Source: Pseudoalteromonas sp. S16_S37 (GTDB taxonomy: Bacteria; Pseudomonadota; Gammaproteobacteria; Enterobacterales; Alteromonadaceae). From it: DNA of 64,000 nucleotides. Position 1 is the stretch's first letter. Each line of letters opens with the position of its first letter. The notes under the pieces are model-generated. The model did no database searches. It was not told the DNA's origin and worked only from the letters and a program-made list of their open reading frames with translations. Made by a program: the position numbers and the translations under genes. This document shows positions 38,239-47,027 of the stretch, in pieces. Location: the NCBI RefSeq assembly GCF_014694405.1, contig NZ_JAAUWV010000004.1, positions 154,733 to 218,732 on the forward strand, written 5' to 3'.

Positions 38239-41200
38239 TGCTTTTTAACTCCTAGATGATTCAATACATCATTACAAGATGTACATATTTTCTTAGCTGT
38301 ACCATGTCCATTTCCTGACGCCCCGATGTTAACTGCTCTTATAGTACCGCCACTAACATCAACACCATCATTCAGTGCTTTATCAAGACAAACAATCTCA
38401 GCACATCCACCATGCCATGGCTTTCTAGCTGAAGCAGGAGTCCCCATAAGTGCGCCGGTAACTTGAGGATTTGGCTTAACAATTTCACCACTTACGCCAG
38501 TGTAAACTTTGTCTCCTACTCTTAATTCAGCAGCTGCTCCAGATTTTTTACCAGAGGCTAACGCAGCATCAGCCGCTGCTTCTGCGCTGTTTGCAGCTTC
38601 TCGGCTGCCTTTTATAAACATCCCTGCGCCACCAGGGACAACAGGCATTGCCAAAGCTGCACCATCAAGAATGACGCCAAGGGCATCGATTCCAGCAGCT
38701 CCCCAGTTACCTTGCCATAGGTTATTCCCTAGCGAGCTAAGTCCCATAGACAAACTTGCAGCATCCCAAACAGATTCAGCAATTTGACCTGAAGGGTCAG
38801 TATACTTGTATGGGTTGTTGTTTACATAGGCATAACGGTTAAAGCTATGAGGACTTCCCGTAAACCCAACCGGATCATTCGAGTAAAAACGACCTATGAC
38901 GGGGTCATAGTATCGTGCCTGCATATAACTCAGACCAATGTCTTTGTCATACTTATGACCAGTGTAACCAATATCATCTGTTTTTTCATCCTTGAGCGTG
39001 TCGCCAAACGGACGATAGTGTTGACGTGATGCTTCTACAGATTGTGCAGGAGTAACGTCTCCAAACTTGGCAATTAGTTTCGTACCAAGGTAGATGTAGT
39101 TTGTTCCATTACCGACAAAATCACCTTTTTCTCGATACAATAACACACCTGCCTGACTGTACATGCTGTAGCTAACGCCACTTGCATCAGACTGCTTAGC
39201 TCGGCGGTTAAAGCCGTCATAAAGGTACGTATTTGTGCCTGAGTTGGTAAGTTGATTCGCACGGTTGAAGGTAAATCCTCTTGCGCCATTGTGAGTTACG
39301 TTACCTCTGTCATCATAAGAGAACGAACTATATTTTGAACCAAACCCAGTTACAGAGTCTAGGCGATGGTTTTTATAGGTATAGCTGAGCGAGCGACCCT
39401 TACTTGTGTAGCTTTTAATGTTGCCAAGGTAGTCATATTGAATCGTGCTGTCACCAAGACCACTATTACCGTCAACGTATGTTAAGCGATTTAACCCATC
39501 ATACTGCATGCGAGTAATGCCATACGCATTACTGCTTAAGCCATCAGTAATTGAGTACACGTTGGCATTGTCATCATATTCGTAACTAAGATCTAACTTG
39601 CTAACGTTTGCTTGTGCGTCATTTAGACGTTTAGGCAGAAAGCTATCACTGTGTAAAGTTGTAGTATGAGTAACGCCATTTCCGTAAGTGAAACTCTTTA
39701 TCGTTCCGTTAGGGTGGTAGGTAGCAGTATGTGCAAAGCTATGTTCGACAGTCGATTCATTGTTGCCACTTTCTGCATAGACTTGTGATTCTGTTTGTTC
39801 ACCAAAGCTATTGGGTGTTAACGTTACTTTGGTGTCGTCAGGATATGTAAGTGCACTTAGGTGCATCATGTTATTGTAGTCGTACACTAACGACAAGGAT
39901 TTGCCGTCAACAGTCAGAGTTTCACTTTCAAGCAAGTTCTGGTTATTGTACGTATACGCATGACTTACAGAACCTGCACTCAGAGCGGTTAGGTTGCCGT
40001 TATTATCTTTTGTGTAACTGACATTGCCGGTACTATCAGGATAAGAGACAGATTTAACTTCGCCTAGGTTATCAAGAATGTAGGTAACAGCTTTATTTGC
40101 TGGTTTGGCGATGCACACAGGGTTAGTCGTATTGTAGCTTACGCCTTCGGCGTGCCAGTTAGTTTCACCTAACGCGTTATAGTTGAATGCTTGTGCGCCC
40201 GTATCTTGGCGAACTGTCAGACAAAGCTGCTTGTAGGTGTTGTAATAATAGCTCTCGGTCTGAGAAACGGCTTGATTTTTGTCATTGAAACCCGATTGTT
40301 TAATCGTCTTTGTTAAACCTAATACATCAATATCAATTGAGGTTGTGATTCTTTCTGGCGAAGAAATTTTCGTTGCCAGTTCATAGCTAGGGCTACCATA
40401 TGCAAGATAGGTTGTTGTGGTTACATTTTTCTTTGCATCTGTAACTTTAATTTTGTTACCACTTAAATAATCATATTTAACGCTACCTAGACCTGTTGTT
40501 GTCGTACTCTCTAAACGTCCTAAACCATCATAATGACTACTTACGCCTTTGGTTTTATTTGGTGTATCTTGCCAATATGACTCAAAAGTTTGATGACCAA
40601 ATTTGTCGTATTTATATGTTTGATAGCGCGTGTTATTACCGTCATTTTGCGATAGTGAGGCTAAACGTAATAAACCGTCATAGGTTTCTACCTCAGTGTA
40701 AACAACGTCACCTGAGCAAGCGGCATCCGCATCATTATCAAGTAATTTACAGCGCTGCATTGTACGAGTTCGACCCGTTGTTGCATTGTCACTCCATGTA
40801 TAAAGAACATCTTGCCAATTATTGTTTGAGGTGGTGTCGTCGCCGTAATCAATTGATTGAATACGGCCTTGTTTGTCATATCTGTACTTTGTTGTGATGT
40901 TATTAAAGTCGGTCTCTTGCGTAACCCAGCCATTATTATCGACGGTCTTCGTCCTAGAGATATTTCCGGCTGACTTACGAGCTGGAATGGTAATAGCCTG
41001 CGCTATTCCTCTTTTATAGTTATCATATTTTGTAAATCGGTTTCCTTCACCTACAGTGCGCGCGACGTTATATTCTTCTTTTTTAAGTTCGCCACGGGTT
41101 GTGTATTGAGGGTAACGAGTAGTCCAACGACCAAAGCTATTCGACTGGTAAGGCAATCCTTTGTTTGCATAAATACCATTGGCCGAGGTGGAGTCATGGT

Positions 41201-43022
41201 AGACAATCTCCGATACTGTGGTATAGCTGCTGTCATCTTTAGAAACTTTTACCGTAGTCGGCAATCCTAAAATCCAATTGGTAGAATTGTTGTAGTAACC
41301 CAGTTTTGTGTATTTTACGTTATCGCCAAACGTTTCCTTTATTTTTGTCGGTTTACCATATTTATCGTGTTCAAGATATTCAGTGGTATAGGTGTTGTTG
41401 TGTTCAGTAATAGTTTTTTTGGTCAGCTTAACTTTTCTGGTCAAGGAGTCTGGAATATCTTTTGGATAATCCATAAACTGAAATTCGCCAATGACAGCTT
41501 GCTCAGCATACGTAAATTCAGAGGTTCTTTTGTCTACTACGCTAGAGCCACTCAGTCTTTTTTGGGTCAGCGAAAGCAGTTTACCATGTTGAAATGACTT
41601 GTCATTTTCGTAGACTTTTGTCGTTATATCATTGCCGCGAGTGGCGGTCACTTCAATTGTATCATTACTGCCATTTTTGTAATCGAACTCCCACTTATCT
41701 ATCAGTGTTGTACCATCTTTTACTGTTTTGGTTTCGAGTCTAAGGTTTTCGTCGAACGGGTCATTTTTGAGTTTACCAAAGTCTTTATAGGTATAGTCGA
41801 CAGTAGCGCCGCCAGGTAACGTTACTTGAGTCAGTCTTTCGACGCCGCCATACCTTCCGTCAAAACCATGCTCCTCAATGCGGTACATCTTCTCCCCTTC
41901 GTACTTATATTGCCATTTAGTACCATTAGGGTTCTCAACAGATTCAAGGTAAAACTCGTATTTTCCAACATGATTATCTAGCGCGTAATTGTAGGTCCAC
42001 GTTCGGTCATTTGCTGTAATGCTATCAATCGAATAGTCAGTATCAGTTGTATAGTTTAATGTGACTGTTTGCGGGTTGACTGCGTCGTTTCGAGTAATGC
42101 TATTTAGTCGTGAGTAAAACCTTGGGCTGTCGTAGTTCGTGGCTTTACATGCATTTTCGCCATAACGGCATTTGTCGGCACGTAGATAGACGGTCTCAAA
42201 TTTTGCAGCCATTTCAGCGTAGTTATATGTGATTACATTGCCATGTACATCTTCAATTTTTGAAACGAATAGGGTGTTTCTTGATGGTTGAGAAAATGAA
42301 TAAAGCAAGCCATTGTAGTTGTAGATAGCTTCTAGAACGTCCATGGTATAAGTGATACCAGCTGGGGATTTGACGATAAAACCATTACCATCGTTGGTGC
42401 ATGAAGCAACCCAATTTGATGTGCTTACCCATTTTGCAGAGCTTGGATAGCGACCTGTTGTATCCGTTTTTTTTATTAACTGTTGGGCGGGTTGGCCGGG
42501 GATTTTTAGTTGTATACCAGACCAGTATCTATTGGCTATTTTTGTCCTTCCTGAATTTAACTGAGAGGCGCGACCGTCTCCAGGATAAGGGTCGTTGCAT
42601 ATACCGGTTCGTGTTGTAGACACGGGTTTTATGATTTCATCAAAGTGCTCAGGTTGCCATCCTCGAGTAATACCCCAAGGAGTCGTTTTGATAATGACCC
42701 TTGGGATTTCAAAATGCCAATTTACTAAGAGTGAATATGCTGACTGATAGCCCATAACAGGAGTCGTCGAACCATAGCTTCTGGAAATGACAATGTCCAT
42801 GCCATTGCTGCCGGGTATAACGCCATCGACGACTTCGAAGCCGAGTTCGCCAGTTATGTCGTTGATAATTTCGCCAAAGTTATTTGTTTGAGTCGTACGG
42901 TCCTTACGCTGTGTATCACCAGGATAATGTTCAGCATCATCGGACCCAGCCATTGCACTATTATTTAGGTAAAGTATCGAAAGCAACAGAGTGAATATCA
43001 CCCTGTTCATTAGAAAATTCAT
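38235..43022 (-). CDS. RHS/YD-repeat polymorphic toxin with YwqJ-like deaminase C-terminus
   Basis: A ~1595-aa exported RHS protein. The start at 43022 is preferred to 43070, since it has an aaagga site and begins a signal peptide (MNFLMNRVIFTLLLSILYLN, then NSAMA). The N-terminal domain (GELGFEVVDGVIPGSNG) precedes many YD repeats such as YDKFGHQTFESY and YDYLGNIKSYTSKG. The RHS core closes with DIGLSYMQARYYDPVIGRFY, SNDPVGFTG and NNNPYKYTDPSG. After a ~120-aa linker the last ~60 residues contain HGGCAEIVC and KKICTSCNDVL, the CxE/CxxC zinc pattern of deaminase-superfamily toxins, closest by eye to the YwqJ type. There is no PAAR or VgrG part, so a type VI route is not evident. The probable immunity gene overlaps its stop. 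Confidence 0.85.
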   Translation of the reverse strand: MNFLMNRVIFTLLLSILYLNNSAMAGSDDAEHYPGDTQRKDRTTQTNNFGEIINDITGELGFEVVDGVIPGSNGMDIVISRSYGSTTPVMGYQSAYSLLVNWHFEIPRVIIKTTPWGITRGWQPEHFDEIIKPVSTTRTGICNDPYPGDGRASQLNSGRTKIANRYWSGIQLKIPGQPAQQLIKKTDTTGRYPSSAKWVSTSNWVASCTNDGNGFIVKSPAGITYTMDVLEAIYNYNGLLYSFSQPSRNTLFVSKIEDVHGNVITYNYAEMAAKFETVYLRADKCRYGENACKATNYDSPRFYSRLNSITRNDAVNPQTVTLNYTTDTDYSIDSITANDRTWTYNYALDNHVGKYEFYLESVENPNGTKWQYKYEGEKMYRIEEHGFDGRYGGVERLTQVTLPGGATVDYTYKDFGKLKNDPFDENLRLETKTVKDGTTLIDKWEFDYKNGSNDTIEVTATRGNDITTKVYENDKSFQHGKLLSLTQKRLSGSSVVDKRTSEFTYAEQAVIGEFQFMDYPKDIPDSLTRKVKLTKKTITEHNNTYTTEYLEHDKYGKPTKIKETFGDNVKYTKLGYYNNSTNWILGLPTTVKVSKDDSSYTTVSEIVYHDSTSANGIYANKGLPYQSNSFGRWTTRYPQYTTRGELKKEEYNVARTVGEGNRFTKYDNYKRGIAQAITIPARKSAGNISRTKTVDNNGWVTQETDFNNITTKYRYDKQGRIQSIDYGDDTTSNNNWQDVLYTWSDNATTGRTRTMQRCKLLDNDADAACSGDVVYTEVETYDGLLRLASLSQNDGNNTRYQTYKYDKFGHQTFESYWQDTPNKTKGVSSHYDGLGRLESTTTTGLGSVKYDYLSGNKIKVTDAKKNVTTTTYLAYGSPSYELATKISSPERITTSIDIDVLGLTKTIKQSGFNDKNQAVSQTESYYYNTYKQLCLTVRQDTGAQAFNYNALGETNWHAEGVSYNTTNPVCIAKPANKAVTYILDNLGEVKSVSYPDSTGNVSYTKDNNGNLTALSAGSVSHAYTYNNQNLLESETLTVDGKSLSLVYDYNNMMHLSALTYPDDTKVTLTPNSFGEQTESQVYAESGNNESTVEHSFAHTATYHPNGTIKSFTYGNGVTHTTTLHSDSFLPKRLNDAQANVSKLDLSYEYDDNANVYSITDGLSSNAYGITRMQYDGLNRLTYVDGNSGLGDSTIQYDYLGNIKSYTSKGRSLSYTYKNHRLDSVTGFGSKYSSFSYDDRGNVTHNGARGFTFNRANQLTNSGTNTYLYDGFNRRAKQSDASGVSYSMYSQAGVLLYREKGDFVGNGTNYIYLGTKLIAKFGDVTPAQSVEASRQHYRPFGDTLKDEKTDDIGYTGHKYDKDIGLSYMQARYYDPVIGRFYSNDPVGFTGSPHSFNRYAYVNNNPYKYTDPSGQIAESVWDAASLSMGLSSLGNNLWQGNWGAAGIDALGVILDGAALAMPVVPGGAGMFIKGSREAANSAEAAADAALASGKKSGAAAELRVGDKVYTGVSGEIVKPNPQVTGALMGTPASARKPWHGGCAEIVCLDKALNDGVDVSGGTIRAVNIGASGNGHGTAKKICTSCNDVLNHLGVKKQ

Positions 43023-43378
43023 TCGCAATTGTTCCTTTGAGTTATTCCCATCGCAGAGGATAAAAATCATGCTGTGTATCAGAGTAAAAGTAGTATTGGG
43101 GTGATGAAAATGACTGTTTGAGGCGAGCTATAAAATATTTAGCCTGAGCAAACCGACAAGTTTCAGTTACCCGTTTCAGTAAAATCGGAAAGGTAAATTT
43201 TAAAGGCTGAACCCGAAAAAGCAACAAAAACCACAATAGGTTGTCACTAACCAGATATTTTTATGGCTCACACGTACCTGTTTTGATATTATCCGCCACT
43301 TTGCATAATGATGTTCTATCAGGCAGGTTGCACAGTATCAACTTGTTAAAAAATACAAGCAAGGAGTCGTAAGTTCGC
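43023..43378. other. Divergent promoter region of the two RHS-type genes
   Basis: 356 bases between the minus-strand RHS toxin and the plus-strand Ig-like repeat gene. It must hold both promoters; I see no clear operator, repeat or small gene. An aaggag site at 43361-43366 precedes the plus-strand start with a long (12-base) spacer. Confidence 0.5.
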
Positions 43379-46300
43379 ATGAGAGTTCTTTTATTTATTA
43401 GTGTTATTTTTATGAGTATCAAAGTGTTCGCATTGGGGTCTCCTTATTTGAGTATTAATCGCTATTCCATTGAAAAAGGCGGAAGTGTTGACCTAAGTTG
43501 GAGCGCGCCTAGCGGTGCTATTAAATATAACCTTTGGGTAACCAAGCCTGATGGTGCCAATGTTAACTTCAGAAGAGATTACACGAGCAATTCGTTTTAC
43601 AGACAAAATATAAACTTTGTTGGTACTCATACGTTCTATGTTGAAGCGTGTTCAGCAAGCCAATGTTCCCGCTCTAACTCTGTTACATTGAGTGTATACG
43701 AGCCACCACCACCAGTTCCAGTGCCAAGCTATACGCAGGGTTTACATGTCAGCCGAGTAAACATAGGTTATGGTGACTCGGTCACGATAAGGTGGTCTGC
43801 ACCTTCGAATATGAGTGGTCATGCGGTTTACTACGATGTGTATGTCACTAAGCCAGGCGCAGGAGGGGGGGCTTCGGAAAGTTTCTTGTGGATGGATAAC
43901 ACGACCACCACAACTGTAACAAGAAGCAATATCTACCGCAGGGGAACAACAACAATAGAAGTTAGAGCATGTAACCAATACAACCAGTGTGGACCTTATA
44001 GCAGCACGTCATACACGGTTAGCGGAGAGTTGCCACAGCCAAATTTCAGTGTCAATAAACGTCAAATTAATGAAGGCGAGAGTGTTTATGCTTCTTGGTC
44101 AAATCATGCCTATTACAATGAAGCTGTTACATATACGCTATATGATGGTAGTGTTCAAGTTGCCAGCGGCAGTGATTTAACTTCATTTAATTATACAATG
44201 AACAGTATTGGCGCTCATTATTTATCTATAGGGATGTGTAACAAATATGGTGAGTGCAATGATAGAACAAAGACCCTCACGCAAGTAAACGTGTTACCGA
44301 CAATTGAAACATCACGCGTCAGTGCATTAGCGATAGATAAAAGCGAAATCAGCTATGGTGAAAGTGTTAATATCTCTTGGCAGAAACCTGCAGGTTATAT
44401 CTCAGATAGCCAATTGGTTTATGATATTTATATCACTAAACCTAGTGCGAACCCTACGGAGCCGGAGGAGCGCTTCCTTTGGCAAGATAATTTATCTGAG
44501 ACTCAGATCAGCAGAGGGCCTATCTATCGCCGCAATGAAACAAAAATAGAGGTCATTCCTTGCCTTGTCTCTGGTGGTTGTGGATTATCAGCAGCAGTTA
44601 CCTATAACTTATCAGGTGATTCTTTACCTCAGCCGGAAGTATTCAAAACTACGGCAAGTAAAGGCTATATTGGGTTCCCAATTTCTTTTGATATTCGTAT
44701 GCCGACCTTTTTCAAAGAGGCTGTAACTAACCAAGTATGGGTAAAATACCCGGGAGCCAGCCAATTTAGCCATTTTGACACAGACTCTAGATTAACCACT
44801 GAGGGGGAATACTCTTTTCAATTAGAAGTGTGTACGGTTTACACGCCCAAAGTGTGTAATAAGAAACAAGAAACAGAATTTAAGCTCAACGTGACACCGT
44901 TAAAAGTAGAAGCGTTAACCGTAGATAAGGCAACTATTGAACTTGGCCAGCATGTTAATATATCGTGGCAAAAACCGATAGGTCTGAGTGAGCAATTCAC
45001 TTACGATGTATTTATCACCAAACCACTGGCAACGGGCAGCGATGAGACAGAATCGTTACTTTGGCATGATAATATAACGGAAACACACGCTAATAGAGGG
45101 CCTAACTACCGATTCGGCAAAACAGTTGTAGAAGTTCAGCCTTGTACACTAAGTGGTGTATGTGGAAATAAAACGCGTGTTGAATATGTAGTTAGTGATG
45201 GCAATTTACCAGAACCTGTCTCATTTTCGGCGGATAAAAATCTTTATTATCAAGCTCAATGGCCCGAGTTTAGCTGGGAAATGCCTGAATTTTATAAAGA
45301 GAATTTTACTGCTAGTATTTGGGTGAAAAAGCCAGGTACTAGCACGCTGGTAAAATATACTCCTCAAACTGCTCTCAATGATGTTGGTGCGTACACTTTC
45401 TATCTAGAAGTGTGTGATACTCTACCGACACCCACCTGTAGCGTTAAGAGCAATACCTGGACAACTGTTTCGGTAACTGATGATGAATCTGCGCTCACAG
45501 TATCTGGGTTAGAGGTTGATAAACCAACCATCAAATTTGGTGAAATGGTTAATATTTCGTGGCACAAACCAAAAGGTATTACGGCGCCGATGAGTTATAA
45601 TATTTATGTAACCAAGCCAGATGTATATGACGGTGGGCCGAGTGAGACTTTCCTTTGGCAAGGGAACTATGCGGGAACGCAGATTCAACGAGGGCCAAAC
45701 TTTAGAGTGGGTGGAGCCATTATTATTGAAGTTGAGCCATGCTTTTTGAACGGTCGCTGTGGGTCGAAAGTTTCAACGAGTTACAAAGTATCAGACACGG
45801 CACTACCTGCTGTAACATTTGCTGCGCTTCCTGAACATTTAATTCTTGAGCAAAATGTAGTGCTTACTTGGCAGATCCATGAATTTTTTAAAGAACATAC
45901 TACGTATTCATTATATGTAAAAGAACCTGGAAACAGTCAATTGCAGTTGCTGGGTGAGTTTGATTCTAGAGTCCAAACACTAGACAAAGATTATATGTTC
46001 ACAACGGCGGGAACCTATCAATTCTATGTTAAAGCATGTCTTAGTGGGGATAATAGCGCTATATGTAGTGACTTAGATTCGTCTGAGATGACAGTGACGG
46101 TGAGAGATGAACAATTTGCACTCTCTTTACACGAAAAAGTTATAAGCTGGAATACCATTAATGGTGTTAGTAAAATTGAACTACAAAGAGCTCAATGTGA
46201 GTCAAGAGCCACTTGTAATGAATCACAAGTGAATGACTGGGTAACTATTGAGGGGATAGGAAATACGACACGCTATACTATTTCCCAAGAACTTGAAGGG

Positions 46301-46438
46301 AATTATTTGTACCGTGGTAGAGCGTGTTTTACCGAGAATAGCTGTACTCAGTGGAGCTATGTATCAGACATGAAGCCTAAAGGTGTTATCTATATTCATA
46401 CTGATTTGTTAGGTAACCCTGTTGCTGAAACTCAGTAA
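43379..46438 (+). CDS. Secreted Ig/FN3-like repeat protein, truncated at an RHS motif
   Basis: A 1019-aa exported protein with a signal peptide (MRVLLFISVIFMSIKVFA). It is built from about ten ~90-residue beta-sandwich repeats in alternating types. The A type has xSYGExVNISWxKP, a YDIYITKP strand, FLWQDN and a paired C-x(3-5)-C. The B type has FKEAVT or FYKENFT, VWVKYPG and a LEVC turn. Four A-B pairs follow one opening repeat. The last residues, GVIYIHTDLLGNPVAETQ then stop, match the RHS segment HTD-x-LG-x-P-VAET that normally continues for hundreds of residues into an RHS core. The gene therefore looks like the 5' part of an RHS-type surface protein cut off just as the core begins; an IS110-type remnant starts right after. 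Confidence 0.75.
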   Translation: MRVLLFISVIFMSIKVFALGSPYLSINRYSIEKGGSVDLSWSAPSGAIKYNLWVTKPDGANVNFRRDYTSNSFYRQNINFVGTHTFYVEACSASQCSRSNSVTLSVYEPPPPVPVPSYTQGLHVSRVNIGYGDSVTIRWSAPSNMSGHAVYYDVYVTKPGAGGGASESFLWMDNTTTTTVTRSNIYRRGTTTIEVRACNQYNQCGPYSSTSYTVSGELPQPNFSVNKRQINEGESVYASWSNHAYYNEAVTYTLYDGSVQVASGSDLTSFNYTMNSIGAHYLSIGMCNKYGECNDRTKTLTQVNVLPTIETSRVSALAIDKSEISYGESVNISWQKPAGYISDSQLVYDIYITKPSANPTEPEERFLWQDNLSETQISRGPIYRRNETKIEVIPCLVSGGCGLSAAVTYNLSGDSLPQPEVFKTTASKGYIGFPISFDIRMPTFFKEAVTNQVWVKYPGASQFSHFDTDSRLTTEGEYSFQLEVCTVYTPKVCNKKQETEFKLNVTPLKVEALTVDKATIELGQHVNISWQKPIGLSEQFTYDVFITKPLATGSDETESLLWHDNITETHANRGPNYRFGKTVVEVQPCTLSGVCGNKTRVEYVVSDGNLPEPVSFSADKNLYYQAQWPEFSWEMPEFYKENFTASIWVKKPGTSTLVKYTPQTALNDVGAYTFYLEVCDTLPTPTCSVKSNTWTTVSVTDDESALTVSGLEVDKPTIKFGEMVNISWHKPKGITAPMSYNIYVTKPDVYDGGPSETFLWQGNYAGTQIQRGPNFRVGGAIIIEVEPCFLNGRCGSKVSTSYKVSDTALPAVTFAALPEHLILEQNVVLTWQIHEFFKEHTTYSLYVKEPGNSQLQLLGEFDSRVQTLDKDYMFTTAGTYQFYVKACLSGDNSAICSDLDSSEMTVTVRDEQFALSLHEKVISWNTINGVSKIELQRAQCESRATCNESQVNDWVTIEGIGNTTRYTISQELEGNYLYRGRACFTENSCTQWSYVSDMKPKGVIYIHTDLLGNPVAETQ

Positions 46439-46499
46439 TTAAGCTGGCCCAATTCCTTGATTAAGGCGTTGGGTCATTCCTTCATACATATTTAGGCTA

Positions 46500-46660
46500 T
46501 AAATTCCTTACAATCATTTTTCAGAGGCTGATGAGATTGACGCTCCAAAATCGACGTCAGAGTGCCAAACTGATTTAATAGCAACAGAGTTCATAGGAGC
46601 CCCATCTGAAAAGAGTTAGTACATTGTTCATTGTTGACCTCGCAAAAAATGTATTTCAAT
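46500..46660 (+). mobile_element. IS110-family transposase 5' remnant
   Basis: From 46609 the frame reads KRVSTLFIVDLAKNVFQLF before TAA. This matches the start of IS110-family transposases (x-x-I-G-I-D-L-A-K-N-x-F-Q), where the Asp is the first DEDD catalytic residue. The preceding ~100 bases look like an IS leader. Only about 17 codons remain before the sequence changes to sucD-like DNA. Its outer limit is uncertain. Confidence 0.6.
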
Positions 46661-46764
46661 TGTTTATATAACTCAGGGTATCCCACACTAGAGATGGTTG
46701 ACCTTAAAATTAAGCTTGACCAACACAGTGTTCGTATCATCGCTCCTAACTGCCCAGATGTTAT
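46660..46764 (+). pseudogene. Diverged fragment of sucD
   Basis: 105 bases align with sucD 36612-36717, with one missing A and roughly 85% identity over the last 88 bases. The frame reads GYPTLEMVDLKIKLDQ, HSVRIIAPNCPDVI where SucD has [16 protein letters not shown] and [13 protein letters not shown]. It has no start and cannot make a functional subunit. It ends exactly where an IS3-type end (TGTCTACTCC) begins. It is a relic of recombination or transfer involving the sucD region. Confidence 0.8.
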
Positions 46765-46925
46765 TGTCTACTCCCCCGTTAGTGATACACCTCTAAAACT
46801 AGAGTTTTCCAATTTAGCTCGGTAAGCTGCAGGTGGCAGGTCACCTAGGCTTTCATGTGTGCGTTCTTCGTAAATGCTCTTATTATGCTTAAAAATACAT
46901 TCGACAGCCTAACTGATTGCTTTCA
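46765..46925 (-). mobile_element. IS3-family transposase 3' remnant, inverted
   Basis: Read on the minus strand it gives AVECIFKHNKSIYEERTHES and LGDLPPAAYRAKLENSS, then RGVSLTGE and a stop. This is the C-terminus of an IS3-family OrfB. The element end TGTCTACTCCCCCGTTAG on the plus strand starts at 46765. Over the last ~105 bases it is clearly homologous to the remnant at 37486-37589 but in the opposite orientation, so the two bracket the RHS island. Confidence 0.75.
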
Positions 46926-46990
46926 CAGCATGTCGATTTCAAGTTAAGAGTAGCCTTAGTTTGATCTTGCAGTTTATGCATAAATAATTA

Positions 46991-47010
46991 TACTGTTTAA
47001 ATATACAGTA
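46991..47010 (+). promoter_or_regulatory. LexA (SOS) box of imuA-imuB
   Basis: tactgtttaaatatacagta is a perfect CTGT-N8-ACAG operator with outer TA pairs, 18 bases before the imuA ATG. Confidence 0.92.
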
Positions 47011-47027
47011 TTTTGTTTTTGGTGTGT

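Larger units (their letters stand above)
46439..47027. other. Scarred intergenic region, right edge of RHS island
   Basis: 589 bases made of fragments: a hairpin-forming stretch (46448-46473, cccaa..cctt / aagg..ttggg), an IS110-type leader and 5' coding remnant, a sucD fragment, an inverted IS3-family remnant, and the LexA box of imuA. Confidence 0.7.

Noticed and set aside
38235..43022. RHS protein as a type VI secretion effector
   Set aside because: There is no PAAR or VgrG domain or neighbouring T6SS gene; a Sec signal peptide is present instead.
46631..46825. 64-codon plus-strand frame in the island edge
   Set aside because: It is a chimera running through the IS110 remnant, the sucD fragment and the back of an IS3-family remnant; no coherent protein.
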